Below, piece by piece: positions 54,079 to 63,285 of a stretch of 64,000 bases of DNA. The notes below the pieces were generated by a model, which was not told the DNA's origin, searched no databases, and worked only from the letters and a program-made list of their open reading frames with translations. The stretch's first letter is position 1; every line of letters begins with the position of its first letter. Both the position numbers and the translations under genes were made by a program. Source of the stretch: Ruegeria halocynthiae (GTDB lineage Bacteria > Pseudomonadota > Alphaproteobacteria > Rhodobacterales > Rhodobacteraceae); the NCBI RefSeq assembly GCF_000743705.1, contig NZ_JQEZ01000001.1, forward strand, positions 798,070-862,069. The letters run 5' to 3'.

Positions 54079-54768
54079 ATGGCCCAACAGCTGAGCTTTG
54101 ACCTTCCGGCCAAAACTGCGCTGGGGCGCGAGGATTTCTATGTCTCTTCGGCCAATGCGCTGGCCGTTGCGATGATCTCGGCCACGTCATGGCCGGGCAA
54201 CAAACTGGTGTTGAGCGGCCCTGCTGGTGCCGGCAAAACGCATCTGGCCCATGTCTGGGCAGCAGAAACGGGTGGCCACATCATCCTGGCCTCGGATGTG
54301 CGGCACGAAGATGTGCCCGAACTGGCACGTACCCCGGTTGCGGTCGAAGATGTGCCGATGATCGCCGGTGATCCGGAACAGCAAAAGACCCTGTTTCACC
54401 TGCATAATCTGGTATTGGCCGAAGGCCACGCCCTGTTGATGACCGGGCGGTTGGCCCCGAATTTTTGGCAATTGCCGCTGCCGGATTTGCAAAGCCGCAT
54501 CGAGGGTGCCCACCACGTAGCGCTTGATCCGCCCGACGATCCGTTGCTGGGTGCCGTTCTGGCCAAGCTGTTCGTGGACCGGCAACTCAACCCCGCCCCC
54601 GAAGTCATCGCCTATCTGGTCAAACACATGGACCGGCGATTTGAAACGGCGGCAAATGTCGTGGCACAGCTGGATCGGCTGGCGCTGTCGGAAAAGCGGG
54701 AAATTACCCGGGCTTTGGCAGTGCGGGTTTTGAACTCGGACCCCGAAGATATCGAATCTGACAATTGA
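54079..54768 (+). CDS. hda: DnaA-related regulatory protein Hda/HdaA
   Basis: 229 aa AAA+ protein resembling DnaA domain III only. QLSFDLPAKTALGREDF carries the N-terminal clamp-binding QLSFDLP motif. Walker A SGPAGAGKTHLAHVWA; Walker B is weak (VAVEDVPM); the arginine-finger region follows. In Caulobacter and E. coli the homologue stimulates DnaA-ATP hydrolysis with the beta clamp to limit initiation. Directly downstream of perM-like, 49 bp before ppx. Confidence 0.9.
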   Translation: MAQQLSFDLPAKTALGREDFYVSSANALAVAMISATSWPGNKLVLSGPAGAGKTHLAHVWAAETGGHIILASDVRHEDVPELARTPVAVEDVPMIAGDPEQQKTLFHLHNLVLAEGHALLMTGRLAPNFWQLPLPDLQSRIEGAHHVALDPPDDPLLGAVLAKLFVDRQLNPAPEVIAYLVKHMDRRFETAANVVAQLDRLALSEKREITRALAVRVLNSDPEDIESDN

Positions 54769-54817
54769 CCCGCCCCCGGCGATTTCGCATTCTGCTGCCG
54801 GAATATCTGGAAAGAAC

Positions 54818-56362
54818 ATGGATCACACCGTCGAAACCGAAATCCCCGATTGGGACCCCTTCGGAAAGCCGCTGTTCGACAACCCCGAGGCCCGGGCGCT
54901 TTCGCGCGTGGGTGTCGTCGATGTCGGATCAAACTCGGTCCGGATGGTGATTTTTGACGGGGCGGCCCGGTCTCCGGCGTATTTCTATAATGAAAAGGTG
55001 ATGTGTGAGCTGGGGGCCGGTTTGTCGGAAACCGGTCGCCTGAACCCTCGTGGCCGCACCCGTGCCCTTGCCGCATTGCGCCGGTTTCAACGATTGGCTG
55101 ACGATCTGGGTCTGCCCGGGTTGCATGTGGTCGCCACTGCCGCCGTGCGCGAAGCCGAGGACGGCCCGGAGTTCTGCGAAGAAGTGAAGGCGGAAATTGG
55201 TCTGACGGTCTCGGTCATCGACGGCGGAGAAGAGGCGCGCCTGTCCGCTCAGGGTGTGCTGCTGGGCTGGCCGGGGGCTTATGGTCTGATCTGCGATATT
55301 GGCGGCTCGTCCATGGAGCTGGCCGAAATCGGCGACGGCGATGTCGGGCGGCGCGTCACCTCGGCGCTGGGTCCGCTGAAACTGCGCGATATCAAGGGCG
55401 GGCGACGTGCCCGCAAGGCCCATATCAAGACCACCATGGAGGAACTGCGCGATCAGATGGGGCCACAGCGCGACCGTCTGTTCCTTGTTGGTGGCAGCTG
55501 GCGGGCTTTCGCACGGCTGGACATGCTGCGCCGTGGATACCCATTGAACGTACTGCATGAATACCGCATGACCACGACGCAGGTGCGTGAAACCATCAAG
55601 TTCATCGAAAACGGCGACCCTGACAAGCTGCGCAGTCAGGCCGGTGTCTCAAGCTCGCGTATGGCGCTGATCCCCTATGCGATGGATGTTCTGGCGCGGC
55701 TGATCCGCACGTTCAAACCTAAGGATATCGCGATTTCAAGCTATGGTATCCGCGAAGGGTTGCTGTACGAACAGATGCCGCAAATCCTGCGTGATCGTGA
55801 TCCGTTGATCGAAGCCAGCCAGTTTTCCGAGGCCAAGGATGCCCGCCTGCCCGGTTTCGGTAAACATCTGTACGAATTTGTCATGCCACTGTTCCGCTCG
55901 GCCCCGCCCGCCCGAGTGCGTCTGGTCAAGGCGGCCTGCCTGCTGCATGATGTCAGCTGGCGCGCGCACCCCGATTACCGGGCCGAGGTTTGTTTCGACA
56001 ACGTCACCCGCGCCAATCTGGGCGGATTGAAACATTCGGAACGGATTTTCATCGGCCTCGCCCTTCAGCACCGCTATCGCAACAAGCGCGAAGGCAACCG
56101 GTTTGCCCCGCTTTATGAGTTGCTGGACGAGAAGGATCAGAAACAGGCGGAAATTCTGGGCAAGGCCATGCGGTTTGGCGCAATGCTGTGGATGCACAGC
56201 AACGCCACCATGGGGGCCCTGCGATTCTATCCCAAGAAACGCAAACTCGAACTGTTTCTACCCAAAGCTGCTGGCCCGCTGTTCAACGAAGTTGCTGAGG
56301 CGCGCCTGAATTCACTGGCCAGTGCAGTGAAATCTGAAACCCGCGTGGTTATCAAAGGTTAA
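54818..56362 (+). CDS. ppx: Exopolyphosphatase (Ppx/GppA family)
   Basis: Hydrolyses inorganic polyphosphate (or pppGpp). 514 aa: ASKHA-type phosphate loop VGVVDVGSNSVRMVIFDGAARSP (key DVGSNSVR), catalytic region ATAAVREAEDGP, CDIGGSSMELAEI, and an HD-like C-terminal domain with ACLLHDVSWRAHPDYR. In many alphaproteobacteria a polyphosphate kinase gene adjoins ppx; none is present here. Confidence 0.93.
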   Translation: MDHTVETEIPDWDPFGKPLFDNPEARALSRVGVVDVGSNSVRMVIFDGAARSPAYFYNEKVMCELGAGLSETGRLNPRGRTRALAALRRFQRLADDLGLPGLHVVATAAVREAEDGPEFCEEVKAEIGLTVSVIDGGEEARLSAQGVLLGWPGAYGLICDIGGSSMELAEIGDGDVGRRVTSALGPLKLRDIKGGRRARKAHIKTTMEELRDQMGPQRDRLFLVGGSWRAFARLDMLRRGYPLNVLHEYRMTTTQVRETIKFIENGDPDKLRSQAGVSSSRMALIPYAMDVLARLIRTFKPKDIAISSYGIREGLLYEQMPQILRDRDPLIEASQFSEAKDARLPGFGKHLYEFVMPLFRSAPPARVRLVKAACLLHDVSWRAHPDYRAEVCFDNVTRANLGGLKHSERIFIGLALQHRYRNKREGNRFAPLYELLDEKDQKQAEILGKAMRFGAMLWMHSNATMGALRFYPKKRKLELFLPKAAGPLFNEVAEARLNSLASAVKSETRVVIKG

Positions 56363-56365
56363 GTA

Positions 56366-56740
56366 TCAGATATCTGTCGAGCCTTCGGGAACGTCTTCGG
56401 TTTCTTCGGGTACATTCTGCGGGCCTTGGGGTGGTTTTTTGCGGATGATGATGTCACCATTCGGCAGAATTTCAGGCGCTTCATACGCGCTCCAATCCTG
56501 AATTTCCCCCGCCAGCTCCGCCAATGCAGGTCCCATTTCTTCGATAAATGACTGCATCGCCGGGCCAAATTGACTGACCAGCCCCTGCAGATCCCCAAGC
56601 GCGGGTTCCATTTCCTGACGCAGGCCTTTGAAAAACAGCTCGGCTCCCTGCTCCATCAAGGATTGTCCAGTGTCTTCCTCGGCATTTGCGGGCGCAGACA
56701 GGGCCAAGGATATCGCACAGATCGGAATAAACTGTTTCAT
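56366..56740 (-). CDS. Small exported protein, hypothetical
   Basis: 124 aa. Signal peptide MKQFIPICAISLALSAPANA; the mature part is acidic with MEQGAELFFKGLRQEMEP and ALAELAGEIQDWSAYEAPEILPNGDIIIRKKP, ending in a Pro/Glu-rich tail. This is a recurrent small AAA+-family-independent secreted protein in Rhodobacterales by my recollection; no function assigned. Start ATG at 56738-56740. Convergent with ppx. Confidence 0.7.
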   Translation of the reverse strand: MKQFIPICAISLALSAPANAEEDTGQSLMEQGAELFFKGLRQEMEPALGDLQGLVSQFGPAMQSFIEEMGPALAELAGEIQDWSAYEAPEILPNGDIIIRKKPPQGPQNVPEETEDVPEGSTDI

Positions 56741-56778
56741 AACGTGAAATATAGGCCGTTGAGCCGCATGTTGAAAGG

Positions 56779-57768
56779 TCACAGGTCAATATCCAAAGTC
56801 ACGGGAAAATGGTCGGACGCGGTCAGCAAGGCATGATGCAACTCGTCAGATGCCAGACAGGCCGCGTCCCGAAGCGGGTGCCAGATACGCCATTGCGGAT
56901 GGCAGGTGCGCAGACTGTCACTGACCATGATGTAATCCAACAGAGCCTCAAGATATCGGCCCTCGTCCGGGCGGGCAAATCGGGCCGTTGATGGCGCTGG
57001 CCCTGACCCCTGCGTGGCGCTTGCATGAGGGTCGAACAGACCCGCCTGCAACAAAATCTCGACCGAGGAGCGCCCGAACAAGTGTTCGAATTCGTCAAGC
57101 CCGGGGCCGTCATTCAGATCTCCCATCAGGATGACCTTTTCCCCTGCAGTTATGCAGGCCTTGACCCGACGGGCCAGCCACAGGGCCTGAGCCAACTGCT
57201 TGCGGCGGTTGGCAATCGAGATGCGGATCGCCTCGTCCCGTGATCCGGCCCCGTGTGGGGCCTTGGATTTCAAGTGCGCACCGATCAGCCGGACTTGCGC
57301 CCCAGCCCGGGTCTGCACGGCCAGTTCCATAGGCGGTTTGGAAAACCGCACGTGGTCTTCGGTTGCGTCGATATCAAGGTCGATATGAAAGACACCATCA
57401 AACCGCGGGGCCGTCTGATCACCGGCGCTCGGTTCGTGGCGTGCCGTCAAAACACTTGGGTCATACAACAGGGCCAGTTCTTGATGGGTATCGTTGGCAA
57501 ACCCCATCACGGCATCCGATGTGCGCAGATCAAACGCCTCTGCAAAAGTCTGCAAAGCCCGAACGGTGTTCTGCTGTTTCCCGCTGTTCGGTGCCTCGAC
57601 GATCAACACCGCATCGGCGTCGACAGCCGTCAACACCTTGGCAATAGCCTCGGCCTGCCGTGCTTTGGTGACATTGTGACGGCCGGACCAGCTGTCATCG
57701 ACAATCAACTTGTCCTGACGATCAAACAGATTGGCGAACCATTCGATATTGTAGGTTGCCAACCGCAC
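56779..57768 (-). CDS. Endonuclease/exonuclease/phosphatase (EEP) family protein
   Basis: 329 aa. RLATYNIEWFANLFDR at the start, then VLIVEAPNSG, IGAHLKSKAP and VILMGDLNDGPG, with a final SDHFPVTLDI; these are the EEP fold's metal and catalytic motifs (N, E, D-x-N, SDH). Substrate may be DNA, lipid or nucleotide. The start is GTG (complement of 57766-57768), 5 bp after the TerB/DnaJ stop. Confidence 0.87.
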   Translation of the reverse strand: MRLATYNIEWFANLFDRQDKLIVDDSWSGRHNVTKARQAEAIAKVLTAVDADAVLIVEAPNSGKQQNTVRALQTFAEAFDLRTSDAVMGFANDTHQELALLYDPSVLTARHEPSAGDQTAPRFDGVFHIDLDIDATEDHVRFSKPPMELAVQTRAGAQVRLIGAHLKSKAPHGAGSRDEAIRISIANRRKQLAQALWLARRVKACITAGEKVILMGDLNDGPGLDEFEHLFGRSSVEILLQAGLFDPHASATQGSGPAPSTARFARPDEGRYLEALLDYIMVSDSLRTCHPQWRIWHPLRDAACLASDELHHALLTASDHFPVTLDIDL

Positions 57769-57772
57769 CGGT

Positions 57773-58453
57773 CTAAGCCCGCGCTCCGTTGATTTCGTCC
57801 CAGGCGCGGTTGATGTCGATCATCTTTTTCTCGGCCAGGCGAATGGCTTCTTCTGGCACGCCCCGCGCCATCATCGCATCCGGGTGCGTCTCACGTACCA
57901 ACTGCCGCCAGACCTTGCGAATCTCAGGCATCGGCATATCACGCGAAACGCCGAGGACCGTATAGGGATCGTTGGGGGCATCGGGCACAAACCGCGCGCG
58001 CAGGGCCATGAACTGTGCATCCGTCTGGCCGAAAATCCGGCTGACATCTTCCAGAAACTCATTCTCATTCGGGTGATAAAACCCGTCCGCCATGGCGATG
58101 TGAAACAGACCTTCCATCAAATCGCAAAGGGTCGTGCTGTCCTCGGCAAACATGCGGGCAATTTTACCGGCATATTCCTGATACCCGGCGACATCCGTCC
58201 GGGCCATATCAAAGACGCGGGCGGCGCCTGCCTCGTCCTCGCGGGCGATCTGAAACACGTCGCGAAACGCGGTCACCTCGTCGCGGGTTACCTGCCCATC
58301 GGCTTTGGCCATCTTCGCGCCCAGCGCGACCACAGCGATTGCAAACGCAACCGAACGTTCCGGTGGCGTTCTTAATTTTTCAAATACTGCCGTCAGGCTT
58401 TCGCCTTGGGCAAGCGCGCTTAGCGCGTCGGATATACGGGTCCAGATCGACAT
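57773..58453 (-). CDS. TerB-DnaJ protein (DjlA-like)
   Basis: 226 aa. N-terminal TerB-like helical region (FAIAVVALGAKMAKADGQVTRDEVTAF, key KADGQVT; FHIAMADGFYHPNENEFL) and a C-terminal J domain (about 160-226, YTVLGVSRDMPMPEIRKVWRQLVRETHPD) with the HPD tripeptide that stimulates DnaK. No membrane anchor, unlike E. coli DjlA. Just upstream of the EEP gene. Confidence 0.9.
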   Translation of the reverse strand: MSIWTRISDALSALAQGESLTAVFEKLRTPPERSVAFAIAVVALGAKMAKADGQVTRDEVTAFRDVFQIAREDEAGAARVFDMARTDVAGYQEYAGKIARMFAEDSTTLCDLMEGLFHIAMADGFYHPNENEFLEDVSRIFGQTDAQFMALRARFVPDAPNDPYTVLGVSRDMPMPEIRKVWRQLVRETHPDAMMARGVPEEAIRLAEKKMIDINRAWDEINGARA

Positions 58454-58498
58454 AGGCGCACACTAGCGCCCCAAATCGCGACTGTCAGGTGCGACCAA

Positions 58499-58987
58499 TC
58501 AGTCCATGGCAAGAATTTTCTGCATCAGGATCAGATCCAGCCGTTTGCCCCATTTGAAACCAACCTCGGGCAGACGGCCAACCTCGATAAAACCCAGGGC
58601 GGCATGAAAGGTAACAGCGTCCGGATTGGCCGAGGATATCCCGGCGACCAGAACATGCACCCCTTCGGCTTGCGCAGCGGATTCAAGCGCGGACATCAGG
58701 GCCCGCCCCGTACCCTGCCCGCGGGCCTCGGGGGGCAGTTGGATCGAATGTTCACGGCATTGCGCATAGCCTGGGCCGGCGCGGAACGGCCCATAGGTGG
58801 CAAAACCCAGAATTTGCCTGCCATTTACCGCCACAAGAAAGCCGGAACCACGGGTTTCAATATCTGTGGCGATGCTTTCGACGCTGCGCTCAGTGGTGGT
58901 AAAGGTCACAAGGGTATCGCGAATGATCGCATTGGTAATCCGGGCGATTGCAGCGGCGTCCCCGATCTGCGCCTGCCGGATGTTCAT
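58499..58987 (-). CDS. GNAT N-acetyltransferase (phosphinothricin/methionine-sulfone acetyltransferase type)
   Basis: 162 aa. IRQAQIGDAAAIARITNAIIRDTLVTFTT at the N-terminus, acetyl-CoA loop QLPPEARGQGTGRALMSALE (R-G-Q-G-T-G), and VAGISSANPDAVTFHAALGFIEVGRLPEVGFKWGKRLDLILMQ (key GFKWGKRLD), characteristic of the PAT/MddA branch. ATG overlaps the stop of the next gene upstream by 4 bp. Confidence 0.9.
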   Translation of the reverse strand: MNIRQAQIGDAAAIARITNAIIRDTLVTFTTTERSVESIATDIETRGSGFLVAVNGRQILGFATYGPFRAGPGYAQCREHSIQLPPEARGQGTGRALMSALESAAQAEGVHVLVAGISSANPDAVTFHAALGFIEVGRLPEVGFKWGKRLDLILMQKILAMD

Positions 58988-59586
58988 TCCAGCACGCGCG
59001 GGCCATGAGGTGTCGCGAACTCAGCCCGCAGCGCGGCAGGGCCGGTGTCGAATTCCACCGTCTCCAGGTCACCCAGCAATCGCGCCAGTTCCAGCGCATC
59101 AGGATGGAAAACCACCAGACGCCGCAGACGACACCCACTGTCTTGCAGCATCCGCGCCGGGTGAAGATCGCCGTGCCACTGCATAAGCGCGGGGAACAGG
59201 TTATCGAATGGCAAGCGTCCACCGGGTGGAACGGCCATTTGCCACCGCAGCGCGCCCCGGGCCAGATCAATGGGCTGCCCAACCCCGTCGGGAAAAACGC
59301 TTAGCGCAGCGGCTATATCAGGTACCTGGCAAATCCAGTTGGTCAACCGTGGCGGGCCTTCGAAACGGTCCAGATCAAACCAACGGGTTCTTTGGGGTTT
59401 CTGGGCCTGCGGGTCAATTGCGATGGCCTCAAGGTACAGACCGTCCCGCAACCCCAGCAGACGGTTATGGGTTCCGAACTTTTCGTGTTTGCCACCGTCC
59501 TGCAGCGGCACACCCAGGGCCTGTTCGATATGTGCGGACGCTGCCTCGAGCGTTTCGCCCGCGACGGCCAGATGATCCAGTAACAC
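58984..59586 (-). CDS. Glyoxalase-like (VOC) domain protein
   Basis: 200 aa. Starts (M)LLDHLAVAGETLEAASAHIEQALGV, a glyoxalase_3-type opening, then GGKHEKFGTHNRLLGLRDGLYLEAIAIDP (key HEKFGTHN and YLEAIA). The start is GTG (complement of 59584-59586), preceded by AGGAGG at 5-6 nt; the upstream extension to 59646 runs through the terminator hairpin and is rejected. Substrate unknown. Confidence 0.85.
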   Translation of the reverse strand: MLLDHLAVAGETLEAASAHIEQALGVPLQDGGKHEKFGTHNRLLGLRDGLYLEAIAIDPQAQKPQRTRWFDLDRFEGPPRLTNWICQVPDIAAALSVFPDGVGQPIDLARGALRWQMAVPPGGRLPFDNLFPALMQWHGDLHPARMLQDSGCRLRRLVVFHPDALELARLLGDLETVEFDTGPAALRAEFATPHGPRVLE

Positions 59587-59603
59587 GCGCGCCCTCCTGT
59601 GAA

Positions 59604-59640
59604 ATGCGGCCAGACCCAATTGGATCTGGCCGCATGTTTT
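59604..59640 (-). terminator. Hairpin between mutase and VOC genes
   Basis: Perfect 11-bp stem ATGCGGCCAGA (59604-59614) / TCTGGCCGCAT (59625-59635), 10-nt loop, downstream of the mutase on the minus strand. The T tract is short (TTT), so it may need help. Confidence 0.6.
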
Positions 59641-59661
59641 CCGCAATAGCGCAGGATCACA

Positions 59662-59682
59662 AGATTTTTCGTCGAAAAATCT
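59662..59682. repeat. Perfect 21-bp palindrome AGATTTTTCG-T-CGAAAAATCT
   Basis: 10-bp arms around a single T, ending 10 nt after the mutase stop. Its loop-less symmetry suggests a dispersed intergenic palindrome or a binding site rather than a simple terminator; its copy number in the genome is unknown to me. Confidence 0.6.
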
Positions 59683-59692
59683 AACGTGGGCG

Positions 59693-61819
59693 TCAGCCTT
59701 CGGCGTTACCGATCAGGCGCAGGATGTCTTGTGCGGCCTCGGGGATGTTTGTGCCCGGACCAAAGATCGCCTTGACCCCGTGATCATACAGGAACTGGTA
59801 ATCCTGCTGCGGGATGACGCCGCCGCAGATGACGATGATATCTTCGGCCCCGGCTTTTTTCAGCTCCTCGACCAGCTGCGGTGCCAGCGTTTTGTGGCCC
59901 GCCGCCTGTGAGGAGATGCCCACGACATGCACGTCATTGTCGACCGCATCCTGAGCGGCCTCAGCCGGAGTCTGGAACAGTGGGCCCACGTCCACGTCAA
60001 AGCCGATATCGGCAAAGGCCGTGGCGATCACCTTGGCCCCCCGGTCGTGCCCGTCCTGCCCCATCTTGACCACCAGCAGACGCGGCCGACGGCCTTCGGC
60101 CTCGGCGAATTCTTCGATGGATTTCTGGATGGCGGCAAAGCCTTCGTCCCCTTCATAGGCCGCGCCATAGACACCGGCCAAGGTCTTTACTTCGGCGCGG
60201 TGGCGGCCGAACTCTTTTTCCATTGCCATGCTGATCTCTCCTACGGATGCGCGGGCACGGGCGGCTTCGACAGCAGCGGCCAGCAGGTTGCCGCCTTCCT
60301 TGGCGGAGGTGGTCAGGGTTTCCAGCGCCGCCTGACACGCGGCCTCGTCGCGGGTGGCGCGGATGCGATCCAGACGCGCGACTTGCGCATCGCGCACGGC
60401 GACATTGTCGACATCCAGAATGTCGATCGGGTCTTCCTGTTCCTTGCGGTACTTGTTGACGCCGACGATCACCTCATCGCCGCGATCAATCATGGCTTGA
60501 CGACGCGCAGCGCTTTCTTCGATGCGCAGCTTGGGCATGCCACTGGCGACGGCTTTGGTCATACCGCCCATCTCCTCGACCTCTTCCATCAGGGCCCAGG
60601 CTTTTTCGACCAGCTCATTGGTCAGGCTTTCGATGTAGTAGGAACCAGCAAGTGGATCGACCACATCGGTCACGCCGGTCTCTTCCTGCAAAACCAGCTG
60701 AGTGTTACGCGCGATACGGGCCGAGAAATCGGTGGGCAGCGCAATCGCCTCATCCAGCGCGTTGGTGTGCAGCGATTGTGTGCCGCCCAGAACCGCGCTC
60801 ATCGCCTCATACGCGGTGCGGATCACGTTGTTATAGGGGTCTTGTTCCTGCAACGACACGCCCGAGGTCTGGCAGTGGGTCCGCAGCATCTTTGACCGGT
60901 CAGACTTGGCCCCGAAATCGGTCATAACCCGGTGCCACAGCGTGCGCGCGGCGCGCAGTTTGGCGATTTCCATGAAGAAGTTCATGCCGATGGCAAAGAA
61001 GAACGACAGACGCCCTGCGAACTTGTCGACATCCATCCCCGCTTGCGTCGCGGCACGAACATACTCGCGCCCGTCCGCCAGCGTATAGGCCAGTTCCTGC
61101 ACCAGGTTCGCCCCGGCCTCTTGCATGTGATAGCCCGAGATCGAGATCGAGTTGAACTTGGGCATCTCGTTCGAGGTATAATCGATGATGTCCGAGATGA
61201 TCCGCATCGACGGTTCCGGTGGGTAAATATAGGTGTTACGCACCATGAACTCTTTCAGAATGTCGTTCTGAATGGTGCCGGACAGCACGGATTTGTCGTG
61301 CCCCTGCTCCTCGCCCGCCACGATGAAGCTGGCCAGGATCGGCACGACCGCCCCGTTCATGGTCATCGAGACCGAGACCTTGTCCAGCGGAATGCCGTCG
61401 AACAGGATTTTCATGTCTTCAACGCTGTCGATGGCCACGCCCGCCTTGCCGACATCACCCACGACGCGCGGGTGATCGCTGTCATACCCCCGGTGCGTCG
61501 CCAGATCGAAGGCGACCGAAACCCCCTGCTGACCGGCGGCCAGATTGCGGCGGTAGAAGGCGTTGGATTCCTCAGCCGTGGAAAACCCTGCATATTGGCG
61601 GATCGTCCACGGGCGGCCCGCATACATCGTCGCCTTCACGCCACGGGTGAATGGCCCGAAGCCCGGCAGCGTTCCCATATGCGGCAGATCGGCGGTGTCT
61701 TCCTGCGTATAGAGCGGTTTGACGTCGATGCCTTCCAGCGTCTCTTTGGTCAGGTCGTCCAAGGGACGTCCGCGCAGCTCTTTCTCGGCCAGCGCTTTCC
61801 AGTCCTTCGTATCGGTCAT
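59693..61819 (-). CDS. scpA: Methylmalonyl-CoA mutase
   Basis: Adenosylcobalamin-dependent isomerisation of (R)-methylmalonyl-CoA to succinyl-CoA. 708 aa, single-chain type. Substrate-binding TIM barrel with [35 protein letters not shown]-terminal B12 domain with [15 protein letters not shown] (D-x-H-x-x-G, axial His), [16 protein letters not shown] and [12 protein letters not shown]. With pccA at the window edge it forms the propionyl-CoA assimilation route. Confidence 0.97.
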   Translation of the reverse strand: MTDTKDWKALAEKELRGRPLDDLTKETLEGIDVKPLYTQEDTADLPHMGTLPGFGPFTRGVKATMYAGRPWTIRQYAGFSTAEESNAFYRRNLAAGQQGVSVAFDLATHRGYDSDHPRVVGDVGKAGVAIDSVEDMKILFDGIPLDKVSVSMTMNGAVVPILASFIVAGEEQGHDKSVLSGTIQNDILKEFMVRNTYIYPPEPSMRIISDIIDYTSNEMPKFNSISISGYHMQEAGANLVQELAYTLADGREYVRAATQAGMDVDKFAGRLSFFFAIGMNFFMEIAKLRAARTLWHRVMTDFGAKSDRSKMLRTHCQTSGVSLQEQDPYNNVIRTAYEAMSAVLGGTQSLHTNALDEAIALPTDFSARIARNTQLVLQEETGVTDVVDPLAGSYYIESLTNELVEKAWALMEEVEEMGGMTKAVASGMPKLRIEESAARRQAMIDRGDEVIVGVNKYRKEQEDPIDILDVDNVAVRDAQVARLDRIRATRDEAACQAALETLTTSAKEGGNLLAAAVEAARARASVGEISMAMEKEFGRHRAEVKTLAGVYGAAYEGDEGFAAIQKSIEEFAEAEGRRPRLLVVKMGQDGHDRGAKVIATAFADIGFDVDVGPLFQTPAEAAQDAVDNDVHVVGISSQAAGHKTLAPQLVEELKKAGAEDIIVICGGVIPQQDYQFLYDHGVKAIFGPGTNIPEAAQDILRLIGNAEG

Positions 61820-61845
61820 TTCGATTTCCTCTTGTTCATTCGTTC

Positions 61846-62631
61846 TTACGCGTGCTTGGTTTCGCCGCGCATTGTTTCCTGCAGCAGGCAGAGCTGGGCC
61901 AACCCGTCAGCCCCCGATGCCAGCCACGTCAAATCATCCGCAAACTTCGTCATCAGCCTCACTTCTTGCGCGCTGTTCGAGACCTGCGGTTCCTCGTCGA
62001 TATCCTTGCCAAGCCATAAATCGGCCGCCTGATGCGGCACGTCGCTGCCCAGCAGCTTGGCCAGCTGGGCGTCCGGGTGCCCCGCAAACTCTTCGAAGGG
62101 CAGGACAGACAACTGTGTATTGGGAAACGCCGCCGCCAGATCCGTGATGACATCCCGCCAGCTACGATGGTGCTTGGCGATTTTGGCCCAGCGCACATTC
62201 TCAGCAAAATCTTTCTTGTTCCGCACAGCATAGCTGACAACCGAAGACCAATAGGTGTTCAGCGCCCGAACGTTCAGGGCAACCTTGGAAATACGCCCAT
62301 CAAACACATCTGCCACCAGGCGCGCGCGCAGGTCGGCCTCGGGGTAAAGCTCTCCCTTGTTCAGGTTTTGCCGCATCGTGCCTAGAAAGTTCTCTTCGCT
62401 CACCAGCAGGCGTTGGAAACCCTGCTGCTGCAACCGGTCCAGTTCACGATGAAGCGTGGCATGGGAGTCATCCGTCAGCGACTTTAACGAGCGAAGGTCT
62501 GTTTCCCGCGTTGTCTCTGGCCCCCAAAAGGCAACACCCTGTTTGGCAAGCGCTGGCGCGTTTCGGCGCATATATTCCTGAAAACTGGTTGTGGCACAGC
62601 GATGGGCACCAAAATGCAAGATGATTTCCAT
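61846..62631 (-). CDS. Sulfotransferase-like protein, hypothetical
   Basis: 261 aa. N-terminal [33 protein letters not shown]; the loop [13 protein letters not shown] resembles the 5'-phosphosulfate-binding loop of bacterial sulfotransferases. Later [10 protein letters not shown] and [21 protein letters not shown] (an RxxxxxxSS-like region for the 3' phosphate). Start ATG at 62629-62631 behind a G-rich site. Lies 26 bp upstream of the mutase ATG on the same strand. Confidence 0.7.
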   Translation of the reverse strand: MEIILHFGAHRCATTSFQEYMRRNAPALAKQGVAFWGPETTRETDLRSLKSLTDDSHATLHRELDRLQQQGFQRLLVSEENFLGTMRQNLNKGELYPEADLRARLVADVFDGRISKVALNVRALNTYWSSVVSYAVRNKKDFAENVRWAKIAKHHRSWRDVITDLAAAFPNTQLSVLPFEEFAGHPDAQLAKLLGSDVPHQAADLWLGKDIDEEPQVSNSAQEVRLMTKFADDLTWLASGADGLAQLCLLQETMRGETKHA

Positions 62632-62762
62632 GTGCTTATCCCCCCACACGACCCTGCGTCGGGGAACGCAATGACGATTTGAACACTTTTTTGATGGCCA
62701 CCTGCATTCGGACAGTCGCTTTCATCCAAACAGAGGCTATATTCGTTTCAACAGGAGGCCCT

Positions 62763-63209
62763 ATGACACGAACGCTTGCCTTTGTTTTCTCGGCACTATT
62801 CCCGCTGGCCGCATTGGCCGCTGACGGGTCCGCACCGACAGAAGACGAATTTGTCCGGCCCGCAGGTGACAGCGAGCTCAGCGAATTTCTATGGGTCAGC
62901 CGACCCATCGTCGTCTTTGCCGACACTCCCGCCGACCCGCGATTCCAGCAACAAATCGACATGCTGCTTGAGGGCGAAGAGGCGATGCGCGACCGCGATG
63001 TGGTCGTGCTGACCGACACTGATCCGACGGCGCCGTCACCGATCCGGTCGAAATTGCGCCCGCGCGGGTTCCAGATGGTATTCGTCGACAAGGACGGCGT
63101 CGTCAAACTGCGCAAACCATCGCCGTGGAGTGTGCGTGAGATCGGCAGATCCATCGACAAGACGCCCCTGCGCGAACGCGAGATCCGCGAACGACGCGGG
63201 GGCGGCTGA
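62763..63209 (+). CDS. Exported DUF4174 family protein
   Basis: 148 aa. Signal peptide MTRTLAFVFSALFPLAALA, then the DUF4174 pattern: LWVSRPIVVFADTPADPRF, RDVVVLTDTDPTA and GFQMVFVDKDGVVKLRKPSPWSVREI (key VFVDKDG...KLR), a thioredoxin-like fold without CxxC. Probably periplasmic, role unknown. ATG 62763 follows ACAGGAGG. Divergent from the sulfotransferase-like gene. Confidence 0.87.
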   Translation: MTRTLAFVFSALFPLAALAADGSAPTEDEFVRPAGDSELSEFLWVSRPIVVFADTPADPRFQQQIDMLLEGEEAMRDRDVVVLTDTDPTAPSPIRSKLRPRGFQMVFVDKDGVVKLRKPSPWSVREIGRSIDKTPLREREIRERRGGG

Positions 63210-63285
63210 ACGCATTCGCCACGCCCCCCACCCCCGGCGCAGTGCGTCGGGACTGGTTGGGCATATGGCAAATACGCAATCATGA

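Noticed and set aside
59587-59646. Upstream ATG extension of the VOC gene
   Set aside because: It would be encoded within the mutase terminator hairpin; the GTG at 59584-59586 has an AGGAGG site and a family-like N-terminus.
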